Assembly (NCBI RefSeq): GCF_047275745.1
Contig: NZ_JBKQWU010000002.1
Location: 186,001-250,000 of the forward strand
Source of the DNA: Amaricoccus sp047275745
GTDB taxonomy: Bacteria > Pseudomonadota > Alphaproteobacteria > Rhodobacterales > Rhodobacteraceae
Direction of reading: 5' to 3'
DNA length: 64,000 nt
Shown here: in pieces, positions 23,766-32,097 of the stretch
How positions within the stretch are numbered: the first letter of the stretch is position 1
Layout of the letters: every line of letters begins with the position of its first letter
Made by a program: the position numbers and the translations under genes
The notes under the pieces: generated by a model
Told to the model about the DNA's origin: nothing
Databases searched by the model: none
Seen by the model: the letters and a program-made list of their open reading frames with translations, nothing else

Positions 23766-24563
23766 ATGACCCAAGCGAAGCCCGATCCGGAAACCGGGGA
23801 GACCACCGCTCCAACCGCCAATCCTACCGCCAATCCGACCGCCGCCATGATCACGATCGGCGACGAGATCCTGTCGGGGCGGACCCAGGACGCCAACATG
23901 CCCTTCCTTGCCCAGGCGCTGGCCGCGAAAGGCATTCCGATGCGTGAGGCGCGCACGGTGCCAGACGTGGCGGAGGAGATCGTCGCCGCCGTGAACGCGC
24001 TCCGGGCGAAATACACCCATGTCTTCACCTCGGGCGGCATCGGCCCGACCCATGACGACATCACCGCGGATTGCGTCGCGGCGGCGTTCGGCGTCGGGAT
24101 CGACGTGCGCGAGGATGCCCGCGCGATCCTCGCGACAAATTACCAGAACCCCGATGTCGATCTCAACGAGGCCCGCCTGAGGATGGCGCGCATCCCGGAC
24201 GGCGCCACGCTCATCGACAACCCGGTCTCCAAGGCGCCGGGGTTCAGCCTCGGCAATGTCCATGTGATGGCGGGCGTGCCGAAGATCTTCCAGACCATGG
24301 TCGAGCACCTGCTGCCGAAACTCGCGGACGGGCTCGCGGTGCTCAGCGACGCGATCCGGATCGATGAGCCCGAGGGGCGGATCGCCGGGCCGCTTCGAAA
24401 GGTCGCGGAGGCGCATCCGGAGGTGTCGATCGGCTGCTATCCGTTCCAGGTCGACGGCGCCTTCGGCGCGAATGTCGTCGCGCGGGGCACCGATCCGGAG
24501 GCGCTCGCCGCCGCGATGACGGCCCTGCGCGAGATGGCGGCGTCGCTGGCGGCGCCCGCCTGA
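23766..24563 (+). CDS. CinA-like molybdopterin-binding domain protein
   Basis: 265 residues. The MoaB/MogA-like fold of the CinA N-terminal domain is present: AAMITIGDEILSGRTQDANM, then TSGGIGPTHDDITADCVAAA. The C-terminal nicotinamide-nucleotide deamidase domain of full CinA is absent, as is usual for this alphaproteobacterial group. Its reaction is not established; family members are linked to pyridine-nucleotide pyrophosphatase activity. The ATG at 23766 follows GGGAGACC. The N-terminus carries a 12-bp triplet repeat and the stop lies in a 14-bp array, so both gene ends are repeat-expanded. Confidence 0.82.
   Translation: MTQAKPDPETGETTAPTANPTANPTAAMITIGDEILSGRTQDANMPFLAQALAAKGIPMREARTVPDVAEEIVAAVNALRAKYTHVFTSGGIGPTHDDITADCVAAAFGVGIDVREDARAILATNYQNPDVDLNEARLRMARIPDGATLIDNPVSKAPGFSLGNVHVMAGVPKIFQTMVEHLLPKLADGLAVLSDAIRIDEPEGRIAGPLRKVAEAHPEVSIGCYPFQVDGAFGANVVARGTDPEALAAAMTALREMAASLAAPA
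23811..23846 (+). repeat. 12-bp in-frame repeat at the CinA-like N-terminus
   Basis: Three units, CCAACCGCCAAT, CCTACCGCCAAT and CCGACCGCCGCC (23811-23822, 23823-23834, 23835-23846), encode the run PTANPTANPTAA before the first strand of the folded domain. Confidence 0.85.
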
Positions 24564-24605
24564 GGCAACGGGCCTGAAGCAACGGGCTTGAGGCAGCGCG
24601 CCTGA
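24559..24605 (+). repeat. 14-bp tandem array over the CinA-like stop codon
   Basis: CCTGAGGCAACGGG (24559-24572), CCTGAAGCAACGGG (24573-24586), CTTGAGGCAGCGCG (24587-24600) and the start of a fourth (CCTGAG). TGA occurs at 24561 (the stop), 24575, 24589 and 24603, giving stops in all three frames. Confidence 0.92.
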
Positions 24606-24693
24606 GACTAAACAACTACCCGCCCGAGCCTGACCGTCGGCGCACAGCTTTCGCTTGCCTTCGCCCCGGCGGAGGCAATACCAGCGAGGGGCC

Positions 24694-24721
24694 GGGCTTG
24701 GCGAACGGGGCTTGGCGAAAT
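24694..24721 (+). repeat. 14-bp duplication across the 5' end of tRNA-Leu
   Basis: GGGCTTGGCGAA occurs at 24694-24705 and again at 24708-24719, period 14. The second copy is the acceptor and D-stem start of tRNA-Leu, whose mature 5' end is at 24706. The immediate leader is therefore a copy of the tRNA 5' part. Confidence 0.85.
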
Positions 24722-24791
24722 TGGTAGACGCAAGGCACTTAAAATGCCTCGGGCTTGTCCCATACCGGTTCGATTCCGGTAGCCCCGACCA
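24706..24791 (+). tRNA. tRNA-Leu, anticodon UAA
   Basis: Acceptor stem CGGGGCT (24706-24712) pairs with AGCCCCG (24781-24787), followed by the discriminator A and an encoded CCA. The anticodon arm is AGGCA-CTTAAAA-TGCCT, giving anticodon TAA (reads UUA). A long variable arm (CGGGCTTGTCCCA-like) and the T-arm ACCGG-TTCGATT-CCGGT are clear. A class II tRNA of typical length. Confidence 0.95.
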
Positions 24792-24797
24792 GACGCG

Positions 24798-26213
24798 CTA
24801 TTCGCCCGGCGCGGGACGCGCCCGCCCCCGATGGCCGGACACCGCCGCGCCCGCGTCGCGCGGCAGGCGCAGGAAGACCAGCGCGCCGAAGAGACCCGGA
24901 ATCGCGACGCCGAGGAAGGCGATATGGAAATCGCCGAGGCCGAGGCCGTCATGCCCCGCCAGCCGCTCGGAAATGTCGAGGATCGCGCCCGCGAGCGCGA
25001 CGCCGACCGCGAGCGAGACCTGCTGCGCCACCGCGTTGATCGCGGTCGCCTGCGAACTGTCGGCATCCTCCACGTCGGCGAAGACGACCGCGTTCACTCC
25101 CGTGAAGCAGAGCGAGCGCAGCACACCCCCGACAAAGAGCGCGGCCATGATGAGCATCACGGGAGTCGCGGGCGTGAAGGCCGCGTTCAGGGCGATGAAG
25201 CCGGCCGAGGCGAGGATGCCGAAGCCGAGGATGTCGCGGAAGCCGAACATCCGGAACGCCCGCCCGACGATGAACTTGGCAAGGATCGCACCGGCGGCCG
25301 CGACGAAGGTGATGAGCCCGGACTGGAACGGATCGAGCCCGAAGCCGAGTTGGAGCATCAGCGGCAGAAGGAACGGCATCGCCCCGACGCCGATCCGGAA
25401 GAGCGAGCCGCCGAGGATGCCCGAGCGGAAGAGCGGATAGCGGAACATCGCCGGGTCGAGCAGCGGGAAGGTGGCCCGGCGCGCGTGCCAGAGATAGGCG
25501 GTGCCCGCCGCCGCGCCCGTCGCGAGCGTCGCATAGCCCACCGCGACGGGCAGCGCGGGCAGGCTGATGACCGAGAGGCCGAACACCAGCCCACTGAGGG
25601 CGAGCGCGCAGAGGAAGAAGCCGGGCAGGTCGACCGGACGCGGCGGGCGGGGCTCGCCCTCGGTGAGATACCGGGTCACGAGCGCGAGGCCGACGAGACT
25701 GATCGGGACGTTGATCCAGAAGATCCAGTGCCAGCTGAGATAGGTCGTGATGAAGCCGCCGAGCGGCGGCCCGAGCAATGGCCCGACGAGCGCGGGGATG
25801 GTGAGCCAGGCCATCGAGTTCACCAGCTGGTCCCGCCGCGTGGTTCGCACCAGGATGAGCCTGCCCACCGGGCTCATCATCGAGCCGCCCATGCCCTGCA
25901 GGAAGCGCGCGAGGACGAAACCCTCGATCGATCTCGCGAAGCCGCAGGCGACGGAGCCGATGACGAAGACCACGATCGCGACCCGGAACACGTTCTTCGC
26001 GCCGAACCGGTCGGCCATCCAGCCGCTGATCGGGATGAAGATCGCGAGCGCGACCAGATAGGAGGTGACCGCGAGCTTGAGCGCGATCGGCGAGGTCCCG
26101 AGATCCGCCGCGATCGCCGGCAGCGAGGTCGCGATCACCGTCGAATCCATCTGCTCCATGAAGAGCGCGACGGCGAGCACGAGCGGCGTAACGGGCGCGT
26201 TGAAACGGGGCAC
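24798..26213 (-). CDS. MFS drug-exporter, DHA2 (EmrB/QacA-like) type
   Basis: 471 residues with about 14 membrane segments. Motif A lies in the loop after helix 2 (SGWMADRFGAKNVF, the G-x-x-x-D-R-x-G pattern). Motif C-like LVGPLLGPPLGGFITTY is seen in helix 5, typical of drug-proton antiporters. FLQGMGGSMMSPVGRLILVR is also characteristic of this subfamily. The start is a GTG at 26213, and no ATG lies upstream in frame. The stop is 7 bases past the tRNA-Leu on the opposite strand. The drug spectrum is unknown and there is no adjacent membrane-fusion gene. Confidence 0.85.
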   Translation of the reverse strand: MPRFNAPVTPLVLAVALFMEQMDSTVIATSLPAIAADLGTSPIALKLAVTSYLVALAIFIPISGWMADRFGAKNVFRVAIVVFVIGSVACGFARSIEGFVLARFLQGMGGSMMSPVGRLILVRTTRRDQLVNSMAWLTIPALVGPLLGPPLGGFITTYLSWHWIFWINVPISLVGLALVTRYLTEGEPRPPRPVDLPGFFLCALALSGLVFGLSVISLPALPVAVGYATLATGAAAGTAYLWHARRATFPLLDPAMFRYPLFRSGILGGSLFRIGVGAMPFLLPLMLQLGFGLDPFQSGLITFVAAAGAILAKFIVGRAFRMFGFRDILGFGILASAGFIALNAAFTPATPVMLIMAALFVGGVLRSLCFTGVNAVVFADVEDADSSQATAINAVAQQVSLAVGVALAGAILDISERLAGHDGLGLGDFHIAFLGVAIPGLFGALVFLRLPRDAGAAVSGHRGRARPAPGE

Positions 26214-26219
26214 GGGTCT

Positions 26220-26271
26220 TTCCAGACGGGGTTCCAGACGGGCGGCTTCCGGCGGGCGGTTCCTGGCGGGT
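26220..26271. repeat. Degenerate 12-bp repeats just upstream of the MFS gene
   Basis: TTCCAGACGGGG (26220-26231), TTCCAGACGGGC (26232-26243), CTTCCGGCGGGC (26246-26257) and TTCCTGGCGGGT (26260-26271). The first two are near-perfect; the last two are set off by GG pairs. They lie in the 178-base gap between the MFS start and the ligase end. Apart from these repeats I see no gene there. Confidence 0.7.
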
Positions 26272-26391
26272 GCCCGGGCAAGCGCGGCCCTTGGCCATCC
26301 GCGAGATAGCCCGGTCGACCGCCGCGGGCAATGCTTCGGCGGCCCAAGCTTCCGCGGGACACGTCGCCGGCGCCTCGCGGACCCAGCGCGG

Positions 26392-27996
26392 CTATTCCTC
26401 CGGCAGCATCGCCTCCAGCGTCTCGATCCGGTCCGCCTCGGAGGGTGGCTTGTCCCAGCGCAAACGGCTGATCCGCGGGAAGCGCATCGCGACGCCCGAC
26501 TTGTGGCGCGTCGAGCGGTTCAGCCCTTCGAAGGCCACTTCCAGCACCAGCCCGTGACCGGCTTCCGCGCGCACCGCGCGCACCGGGCCGAAACGGTCGG
26601 TGGTGTTGTCGCGCACATAGCGGTCGATCCGCGCCAGTTCCTCGTCGGTGAAGCCGAAATAGGCCTTGCCGACCGGGATCAGCGACCCGTCCCGCGCCCA
26701 GACCCCGAAGGTGTAGTCGGAATAGTATCCCGACCGCTTGCCGTGCCCGCGCTGGGCATACATGAGCACCGCGTCGATCAGCCGGGGATCGCGCTTCCAC
26801 TTGTACCAGTGCCCCGCGGGCCGCCCGGCGAGATAGGGGCCGTCGCGGCGCTTCAGCATCACGCCTTCGATCACCGCCTCCGGCGGCTCGGCCCGTTCGC
26901 GCGCGAGCTCTTCCCAGCTTCCGAATGCAATGAGCGGCGAGAGGTCGAACCGGTCGGGATCGAGCGTCGCGACCAGCCGCTCCAGCCGGGCGCGCCGCGT
27001 CTCGAAAGGCTCGGGCCGAAGGTCTTCCTCCCCGTCGCGCAGCAGGTCGTAGAGGCGGAGGACGGCCGGGAACCGCTCGACATGCCGCGCGCTCACGGTC
27101 TTGCGGTTCAGGCGCTGTTGCAGGTCGCCGAAGGGTGCGACCCCGGCGCGGAGACCGCCGGGACGCGCCACCAGCAACTCGCCGTCGAGCGTCGCATCGA
27201 AGCGCATCGCCTCGGTGAGATCGGGAAAGGTCGCGGAGATATCCTCCCCGGTGCGGGAGTAGAGCCGGTGGCCGCCCGGGCCGGCGGAGACCTGGACGCG
27301 GATACCATCCCATTTCCACTCGGCGCTAAACTCGGCCGGGTCGAGCTTCTCGCGATCCGCCGCTTCGAGCGGATGCGCCAGCATGACCGGCCGGAAGCCC
27401 AGCCGGTTGTCCGGAACCGGGCGCGGGCCGTTCCCGGTCAGCCAGGCGAAAAGCGCCGTATAGGGCGGCTCCTGCCCGTGCCAGACCTCCTCGATCTCAC
27501 TCACCTCCCGCCCGCCGAATTCGGCCAGCGCCTGTTTCGCCAGCCGCGCGGAGACGCCGACCCGGAGACCGCCGGTCACGAGCTTCAGGAGCGCGAAGCG
27601 GGCGGAGGCATCGAGCGTGTCGAGCCTCGACGCCACCACCCGCGGCGCCTCCCGCCGGGAGGTGTTCCGCAGTTCCGCGACGATCTCGCCGAGCGACGGA
27701 TCGGCCGCCTGGGAGGGCGCCGTGGTCTCGGGCCACATGAGGGCGATCGTCTCCGCGAGGTCGCCGACGAAATCGTAGGACAGCGCGAAAAGCTCGGGAT
27801 CGGCCCGCTCGGCGATCAGGCCCCGCAGCATCGCGGGTTTCACCGTGTCGAGCCTGAGGCCCCCGGTGATCGCGGCGAGCCCCCAGCCCCGGTCGGGGTC
27901 CGGCGTCTCGTCGAGATAGGCTTCGATCAGCCGCAGCTTGCCGTTGCGCGCGGGCGTCAGCGACAGGCGATCGAGCAGGGCGGCGAAGCGGCGCAT
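26392..27996 (-). CDS. ATP-dependent DNA ligase (bacterial accessory type)
   Basis: 534 residues. The nucleotidyltransferase motif I is EWKWDGIRVQV with the adenylated Lys, at about residue 220; later motifs (LLVARPGG, EGVMLKRRDGPYLAGRP, WYKWKRD) follow in order. The N-terminal 200 residues are the helical domain of long bacterial ATP-dependent ligases (RFAALLDRLSLTPARNGKLR). It overlaps the upstream exonuclease gene by one base (TGATG), so the two are translated together. It is a repair enzyme, not the replicative NAD-dependent LigA. No Ku or LigD polymerase domain is present. Confidence 0.92.
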   Translation of the reverse strand: MRRFAALLDRLSLTPARNGKLRLIEAYLDETPDPDRGWGLAAITGGLRLDTVKPAMLRGLIAERADPELFALSYDFVGDLAETIALMWPETTAPSQAADPSLGEIVAELRNTSRREAPRVVASRLDTLDASARFALLKLVTGGLRVGVSARLAKQALAEFGGREVSEIEEVWHGQEPPYTALFAWLTGNGPRPVPDNRLGFRPVMLAHPLEAADREKLDPAEFSAEWKWDGIRVQVSAGPGGHRLYSRTGEDISATFPDLTEAMRFDATLDGELLVARPGGLRAGVAPFGDLQQRLNRKTVSARHVERFPAVLRLYDLLRDGEEDLRPEPFETRRARLERLVATLDPDRFDLSPLIAFGSWEELARERAEPPEAVIEGVMLKRRDGPYLAGRPAGHWYKWKRDPRLIDAVLMYAQRGHGKRSGYYSDYTFGVWARDGSLIPVGKAYFGFTDEELARIDRYVRDNTTDRFGPVRAVRAEAGHGLVLEVAFEGLNRSTRHKSGVAMRFPRISRLRWDKPPSEADRIETLEAMLPEE

Positions 27997-29012
27997 CAGT
28001 CCTCCGCCTCGTCCTCGTAGCCCACCAGATGCAGCGGACGCGCCACCCGCCCCTGAAGTGCGCACCAGCGCACCAGCGCCTCCTCGCGGCCATGCGTCAC
28101 CCAGGTCTCGGCGGGCGAGAGCTCGGTCAGGGTCCGCGTGAGTTCCGGCCAGTCGCAATGGTCCGAGATGATCAGCGCCAGTTCGACGCCCCGCTGCCGC
28201 GCCCGGGCCCGCACCCGCATCCAGCCGGAGGCGAAGGCGATCAGCGGATCGGCGAAGCGCCGGACCCAGGTCGCGGCGAAGGCCGAGGGGGGCCCGAGCA
28301 CGATCTCCCCCGCGAAGCCCCTGCCCATCCGCCCCGGAACCGTCGCGGGTTCGAGCCGGCCGAGGTCGATCCCGCGCGAGACGTAATAGTCGCACATCCG
28401 CGCCAGGGCGCCGTGGATACGGATCGGCGCGTCATGGCCGAGGTCGCGCAGGAGCCGGATCAGCCGCTGCGCCTTGCCGAGCGAATAGGCGCCGACGAGA
28501 TGCGCCCGGTCCGGGAAGAGCGCGAGCGAGTCGAGCAGCCGCCGTGCCTCGACCTCCGGCGGCGGGTGGCGGAAGACCGGCAGGCCGAAGGTCGCCTCGG
28601 TGATGAAGATGTCGGAGGGCACCGGCTCGAAGGGCGCGCAGGTCGGATCGGGGGTCCGCTTGTAATCGCCCGCCGCCGTGATCCGGAGCCCGCGCCATGC
28701 GACGGAGACCTGCGCCGAACCGAGCACATGGCCCGCCGGATGGAACGCGACGCTCACCCCGCCGAGGTCGAGCGGCACGCCCGGCCGGGCCTCCTGCCGC
28801 GTTCCCGCGAACCCGTCGCCGAGCCGGATCGTCATGATGTCGAGCGTCTCGCGCGTCGCGAGCACCGCGGCATGGCCCGCGCGCGCGTGATCGGAATGGC
28901 CATGCGTGATGAGCGCGCGCCGGACCGGGCGAACAGGGTCGATATGGAAATCTCCCGGCGGGCAGTAGAGCCCTTCGGGACGCGGAACGAGGAGGTCCGA
29001 TGGCCGGATCAT
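27996..29012 (-). CDS. Ligase-associated metallo-beta-lactamase-fold exonuclease
   Basis: 338 residues of the MBL/beta-CASP nuclease group. The metal-binding HxHxDH motif is HGHSDHARAGHAAVLA at about residue 37, and further ligands are FHPAGHVLGSAQV and AAGDYKRTPDP. The C-terminal beta-CASP half has SDHCDWPELTRTLTELSP and VTHGREEAL. It is directly coupled to the ATP-dependent ligase gene. In many bacteria the set also includes a Lhr-type helicase and a PdeM phosphoesterase; neither is near here. It presumably trims DNA ends before ligation. Confidence 0.9.
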   Translation of the reverse strand: MIRPSDLLVPRPEGLYCPPGDFHIDPVRPVRRALITHGHSDHARAGHAAVLATRETLDIMTIRLGDGFAGTRQEARPGVPLDLGGVSVAFHPAGHVLGSAQVSVAWRGLRITAAGDYKRTPDPTCAPFEPVPSDIFITEATFGLPVFRHPPPEVEARRLLDSLALFPDRAHLVGAYSLGKAQRLIRLLRDLGHDAPIRIHGALARMCDYYVSRGIDLGRLEPATVPGRMGRGFAGEIVLGPPSAFAATWVRRFADPLIAFASGWMRVRARARQRGVELALIISDHCDWPELTRTLTELSPAETWVTHGREEALVRWCALQGRVARPLHLVGYEDEAED

Positions 29013-29085
29013 TCCGCCGGAACGCGGGAGGGCGCCGGAGAGTTCCGCCGCGCGTCCGGCATCGGGATGGGCCCGGTTTCGTCAC

Positions 29086-29121
29086 CCGTTCCATCGCCGG
29101 TTCCATCACCGGCTTCATCCG
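29086..29121. repeat. 12-bp degenerate triple repeat upstream of the exonuclease
   Basis: CCGTTCCATCGC, CGGTTCCATCAC and CGGCTTCATCCG (29086-29097, 29098-29109, 29110-29121) lie in the 236-base gap between the exonuclease start and the GGDEF-EAL gene. I see nothing else in that gap. Confidence 0.65.
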
Positions 29122-29248
29122 CCGCTAACCATCGCCTGCGAAACACCGGGCCGTCGGGCCGATCGATCAAAAGCCGTCTTGTTCCTTAGCCACCCGTCAA
29201 GGGCGCCCGTGAGACTTCCGTAGGGTCACTCTGGAACGGTATCGCGCC

Positions 29249-31702
29249 ATGATCGTCTCTTTTCTCAGCAAGACCCTCGAACAGAACTCCCTGGGCTATG
29301 TCCTGGCCGCGCTCATCGTCGCCACGGTGATGGCGGCGACGATCATGATCCTCGCCCGGCGCGTCACCAAGCTCAGGGGCACGCAGCGGACGCTCTGGGC
29401 CGCGCTCCTCGCCTCGGTCGCCGGCATCGGTGTCTGGACGACGCATTTCGTCGCCATGCTCGGCTTCCGCCCCGACATGATGCTCGCCTACGACTCGGGC
29501 ATGACGCTCGCCTCGGCGATGGTGGGCATCCTCTGTGTCGGCGGCCCGCTCGCCATCAGCTGCCATCTGCGCTGGCGGGCGGCGCGGGTGGTCTGCGGCG
29601 TGCTCTCGGGGCTCGGCGTGGGCGCGATGCACTTCACGGGCATCCAGGCGCTGCGCGGCTGCGCGATCGATCACGACACGACGACCACCATCGCCGCGCT
29701 GGTGTTCGGCGCGGGTCTCATCGGCGCGGCCATGGCGCTGGGACCGGGCCGGCGGCGCGTGAAGCTCTCCATTGTGCTCACCGTGGCAGGCGTCTGCGCG
29801 CTGCATTTCACCGCGCTCTTCGGCCTGTCCCTGACGCCGCTGTCGATAGCGAGCCGAGCGGGCGCCGAGGCCACCGCGCTGTCGATCCTCGTGGTTTTCG
29901 GCGCGCTCGGCCTCTCCGGGGCTGCCTTCGCCGCCGTCTATGCCGAGGCACGGCTCGACAAGCAGCGCCGGCAGGCCGAGCACGCTCAGGCGCGGCAGAA
30001 CGAGGTCTTCTCGCTCGCGCTCCGCAACATGTCGAACGGCCTCGTCATGGTCGACGCCGAGGGCCGGATCAGCGCCTTCAACCAGCGGGCGATGGAACTG
30101 CTCGGGCTGGAGGAAGGCGACGCCGAGCCGGGGATGGAGCTCTCGCAGATGCTGGGCGTCATGGGACGCCGCGGCGGCTGGAGCGCCGAGGAGGTGGTCG
30201 ATTTCGTGGCCGAGCATTTCGACTGGCTGCAGGGCGGAGGGTCGAGCCGGGTCGAGCGCAAGTTCGAGAATGGCCGCGCGCTCAGCATCGCCTGCCGGCG
30301 GATGCCGGAGGGCGGGGCGATCCTGACCTATGACGACGTGACCGAGCACCGCGCCGCCGAGCAGGCCATGACCCATATGGCCTATCACGACGCGCTGACC
30401 GGGCTTCCGAACCGCCGCGGCTTCCGGGAGGAGATCCAGCGGGTGACCACGCGCGACGGCGCGGTCGCGGTGCTGATGCTCGATCTCGACCGGTTCAAAT
30501 GGGTGAACGACACGCTCGGCCATGCCGTCGGCGACGCGCTGCTCGTACAGGTGGCCGAACGGCTGCGCCGGATCTGCCGGGCGGAGGACGGGATCTTCCG
30601 GCTCGGCGGCGACGAGATCGCGATCATCTCGCAGGGGACGACCACGGCGGAGGGCCGCATCCTCGCCGAGCGGGTCCAGACCGCGTTCCAGGAGAGCTTC
30701 CCGATCGACGGGCATTCGGTCGGCGTCGGCTGCAGCATCGGCATCGCCTCGACCGAGGACGGCGAGCGCCGCAAGATCGTCGAGAAGGCCGATCTCGCCC
30801 TCTACCGCGCCAAATCGCTCGGCCGGAACCGGGTCGAAACCTACGAGAGCGGCATGATGGAACGCGCCATCGAGCGGGGGCAGACCGAGATCGACCTGTC
30901 GCGGGCGATCGCGGAGCGGCAGCTCGAACTGCGCTATCAGCCGCTCTGCGAACTGCCCGAGGGCCGGCTGCTGGGGTTCGAGGCGCTGATCCGCTGGCAC
31001 CACCCGCTTCGCGGCCTCGTCTCGCCGGCCGATTTCATCCCGATCGCCGAGGCCAACGGCATGATCCTCGACATCGGCGCCTGGGTTCTCGACGAGGCCT
31101 GCCGGCAGCTGGCGCGCTGGCCCGAGGATCTGCATGTGGCGGTCAACGCCTCGGCCGTCCAGATGCGGGCTCCCGACTTCCTCGCCCAGGTCAAGGGCGC
31201 GCTGACCCGGCACGGGGTGGCGCCCCGGCGGCTCGAGATCGAACTGACCGAGACCGCGATGGTCGAGGACGGCAAGCACATGTCGCAGGTTCTGGCGAGC
31301 CTGCGCGCGCTCGGCGTCCGCATCGCGATGGACGATTTCGGGACCGGGTACTCGTCGCTCGCCCATCTTCGCGACTTCGAGCTCGACCGGATCAAGATCG
31401 ACCGCAGTTTCGTCGATACGGATCTCGACGACGTGGGCGCCCGCGCCGTCATCCGCGCGGTCACGAGCCTCGCCCGCGACCTCTCGATCATCACGATCGG
31501 CGAGGGGGTGGAGACGCCGGGTCAGCTCGACCGGCTGATCGAACTCGGCTGCGACGTCGCACAGGGGTATCTGATCGGCAAACCCGTCACGGCGGGCGAG
31601 GCGAACCGGCTCATCATGACACGGAGCTTCGACGAGGATCTCCGCGCAGAGCAGGCCGAGGCGGCCGCCTTCGCAGCCGGTCCCGTCCGCGCGGCGGGGT
31701 GA
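29249..31702 (+). CDS. MHYT-PAS-GGDEF-EAL cyclic-di-GMP enzyme
   Basis: 817 residues. The N-terminal part has seven membrane helices carrying three MHYT-type motifs (THFVAMLGF, GAMHFTGIQ, CALHFTALF). A PAS-like region follows at about residues 260-370. The GGDEF domain has RLGGDEIAI at about residue 452, with Phe replaced by Ile, and the inhibitory RxxD site RAED upstream. The EAL domain starts at FEALIRW (about 577) with LTETAMVED, DDFGTGYSSLAHL and EGVETPGQL, so the hydrolase site looks intact. MHYT domains are proposed to bind a metal or gas such as O2, CO or NO. It probably makes and breaks c-di-GMP; the net direction is unknown. Confidence 0.92.
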   Translation: MIVSFLSKTLEQNSLGYVLAALIVATVMAATIMILARRVTKLRGTQRTLWAALLASVAGIGVWTTHFVAMLGFRPDMMLAYDSGMTLASAMVGILCVGGPLAISCHLRWRAARVVCGVLSGLGVGAMHFTGIQALRGCAIDHDTTTTIAALVFGAGLIGAAMALGPGRRRVKLSIVLTVAGVCALHFTALFGLSLTPLSIASRAGAEATALSILVVFGALGLSGAAFAAVYAEARLDKQRRQAEHAQARQNEVFSLALRNMSNGLVMVDAEGRISAFNQRAMELLGLEEGDAEPGMELSQMLGVMGRRGGWSAEEVVDFVAEHFDWLQGGGSSRVERKFENGRALSIACRRMPEGGAILTYDDVTEHRAAEQAMTHMAYHDALTGLPNRRGFREEIQRVTTRDGAVAVLMLDLDRFKWVNDTLGHAVGDALLVQVAERLRRICRAEDGIFRLGGDEIAIISQGTTTAEGRILAERVQTAFQESFPIDGHSVGVGCSIGIASTEDGERRKIVEKADLALYRAKSLGRNRVETYESGMMERAIERGQTEIDLSRAIAERQLELRYQPLCELPEGRLLGFEALIRWHHPLRGLVSPADFIPIAEANGMILDIGAWVLDEACRQLARWPEDLHVAVNASAVQMRAPDFLAQVKGALTRHGVAPRRLEIELTETAMVEDGKHMSQVLASLRALGVRIAMDDFGTGYSSLAHLRDFELDRIKIDRSFVDTDLDDVGARAVIRAVTSLARDLSIITIGEGVETPGQLDRLIELGCDVAQGYLIGKPVTAGEANRLIMTRSFDEDLRAEQAEAAAFAAGPVRAAG

Positions 31703-31767
31703 AGGTAGCCGCGGGGTGGTGCACGTGACGGCGGTGGATCGTCCGCGTGTGAAGAGCCAGGCATGCG

Positions 31768-31791
31768 AAGGGCCGCCCCAGGGCGGCCCTT
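31768..31791. terminator. Hairpin between convergent GGDEF-EAL and CsbD genes
   Basis: AAGGGCCGCCC (31768-31778) pairs perfectly with GGGCGGCCCTT (31781-31791). It lies between two convergent genes and could stop both transcripts. No T-tract follows on either strand, so the call is tentative. Confidence 0.55.
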
Positions 31792-31814
31792 CCCCATCCC
31801 GGCGATGGGACGGG

Positions 31815-32006
31815 TCAGGTGCGGTCGACGGCGTCCTTGACCGCTTCCTTCGCATCGCCCTTGGCTTTCTGGAGCTTGCCCTTGGCTTCCTGCGCGGAAC
31901 CCTCGGCTTCCATCTCCGGATCGTTGATGGCGCGTCCCACCGCTTCGCGGGCCTTGCCGGCGAGTTCGTTGGCGGTGCCCTTGACCTTGTCCGTCGTGCT
32001 GCTCAT
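31815..32006 (-). CDS. CsbD-family stress protein
   Basis: 63 residues, hydrophilic, with the repeated Lys/Ala/Glu helical pattern of CsbD-like proteins: DKVKGTANELAGKAREAVGR and then AEGSAQEAKGKLQKAKGDAK. The family is associated with general stress, but its function is unknown. The ATG at 32006 has GAGAGGC upstream; longer in-frame extensions have no support. Its stop is 24 bases from the hairpin shared with the convergent gene. It has no operon partner: the RND gene ends 91 bases away on the same strand, upstream. Confidence 0.85.
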   Translation of the reverse strand: MSSTTDKVKGTANELAGKAREAVGRAINDPEMEAEGSAQEAKGKLQKAKGDAKEAVKDAVDRT

Positions 32007-32097
32007 CGCAGTGCCTCTCCCAAATGGTTTCCGCGATGGAAACGCCATACCCTTCGAATGGTTGCGGCGTCGGCCGATCACGGAAACCGGAGCGGGA

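Noticed and set aside
24706..24791. tRNA-Leu as an integration site of a genomic island
   Set aside because: No integrase gene is nearby, no copy of the tRNA 3' end occurs downstream, and the flanking genes look native. The 5' duplication is at the wrong end for phage attachment.
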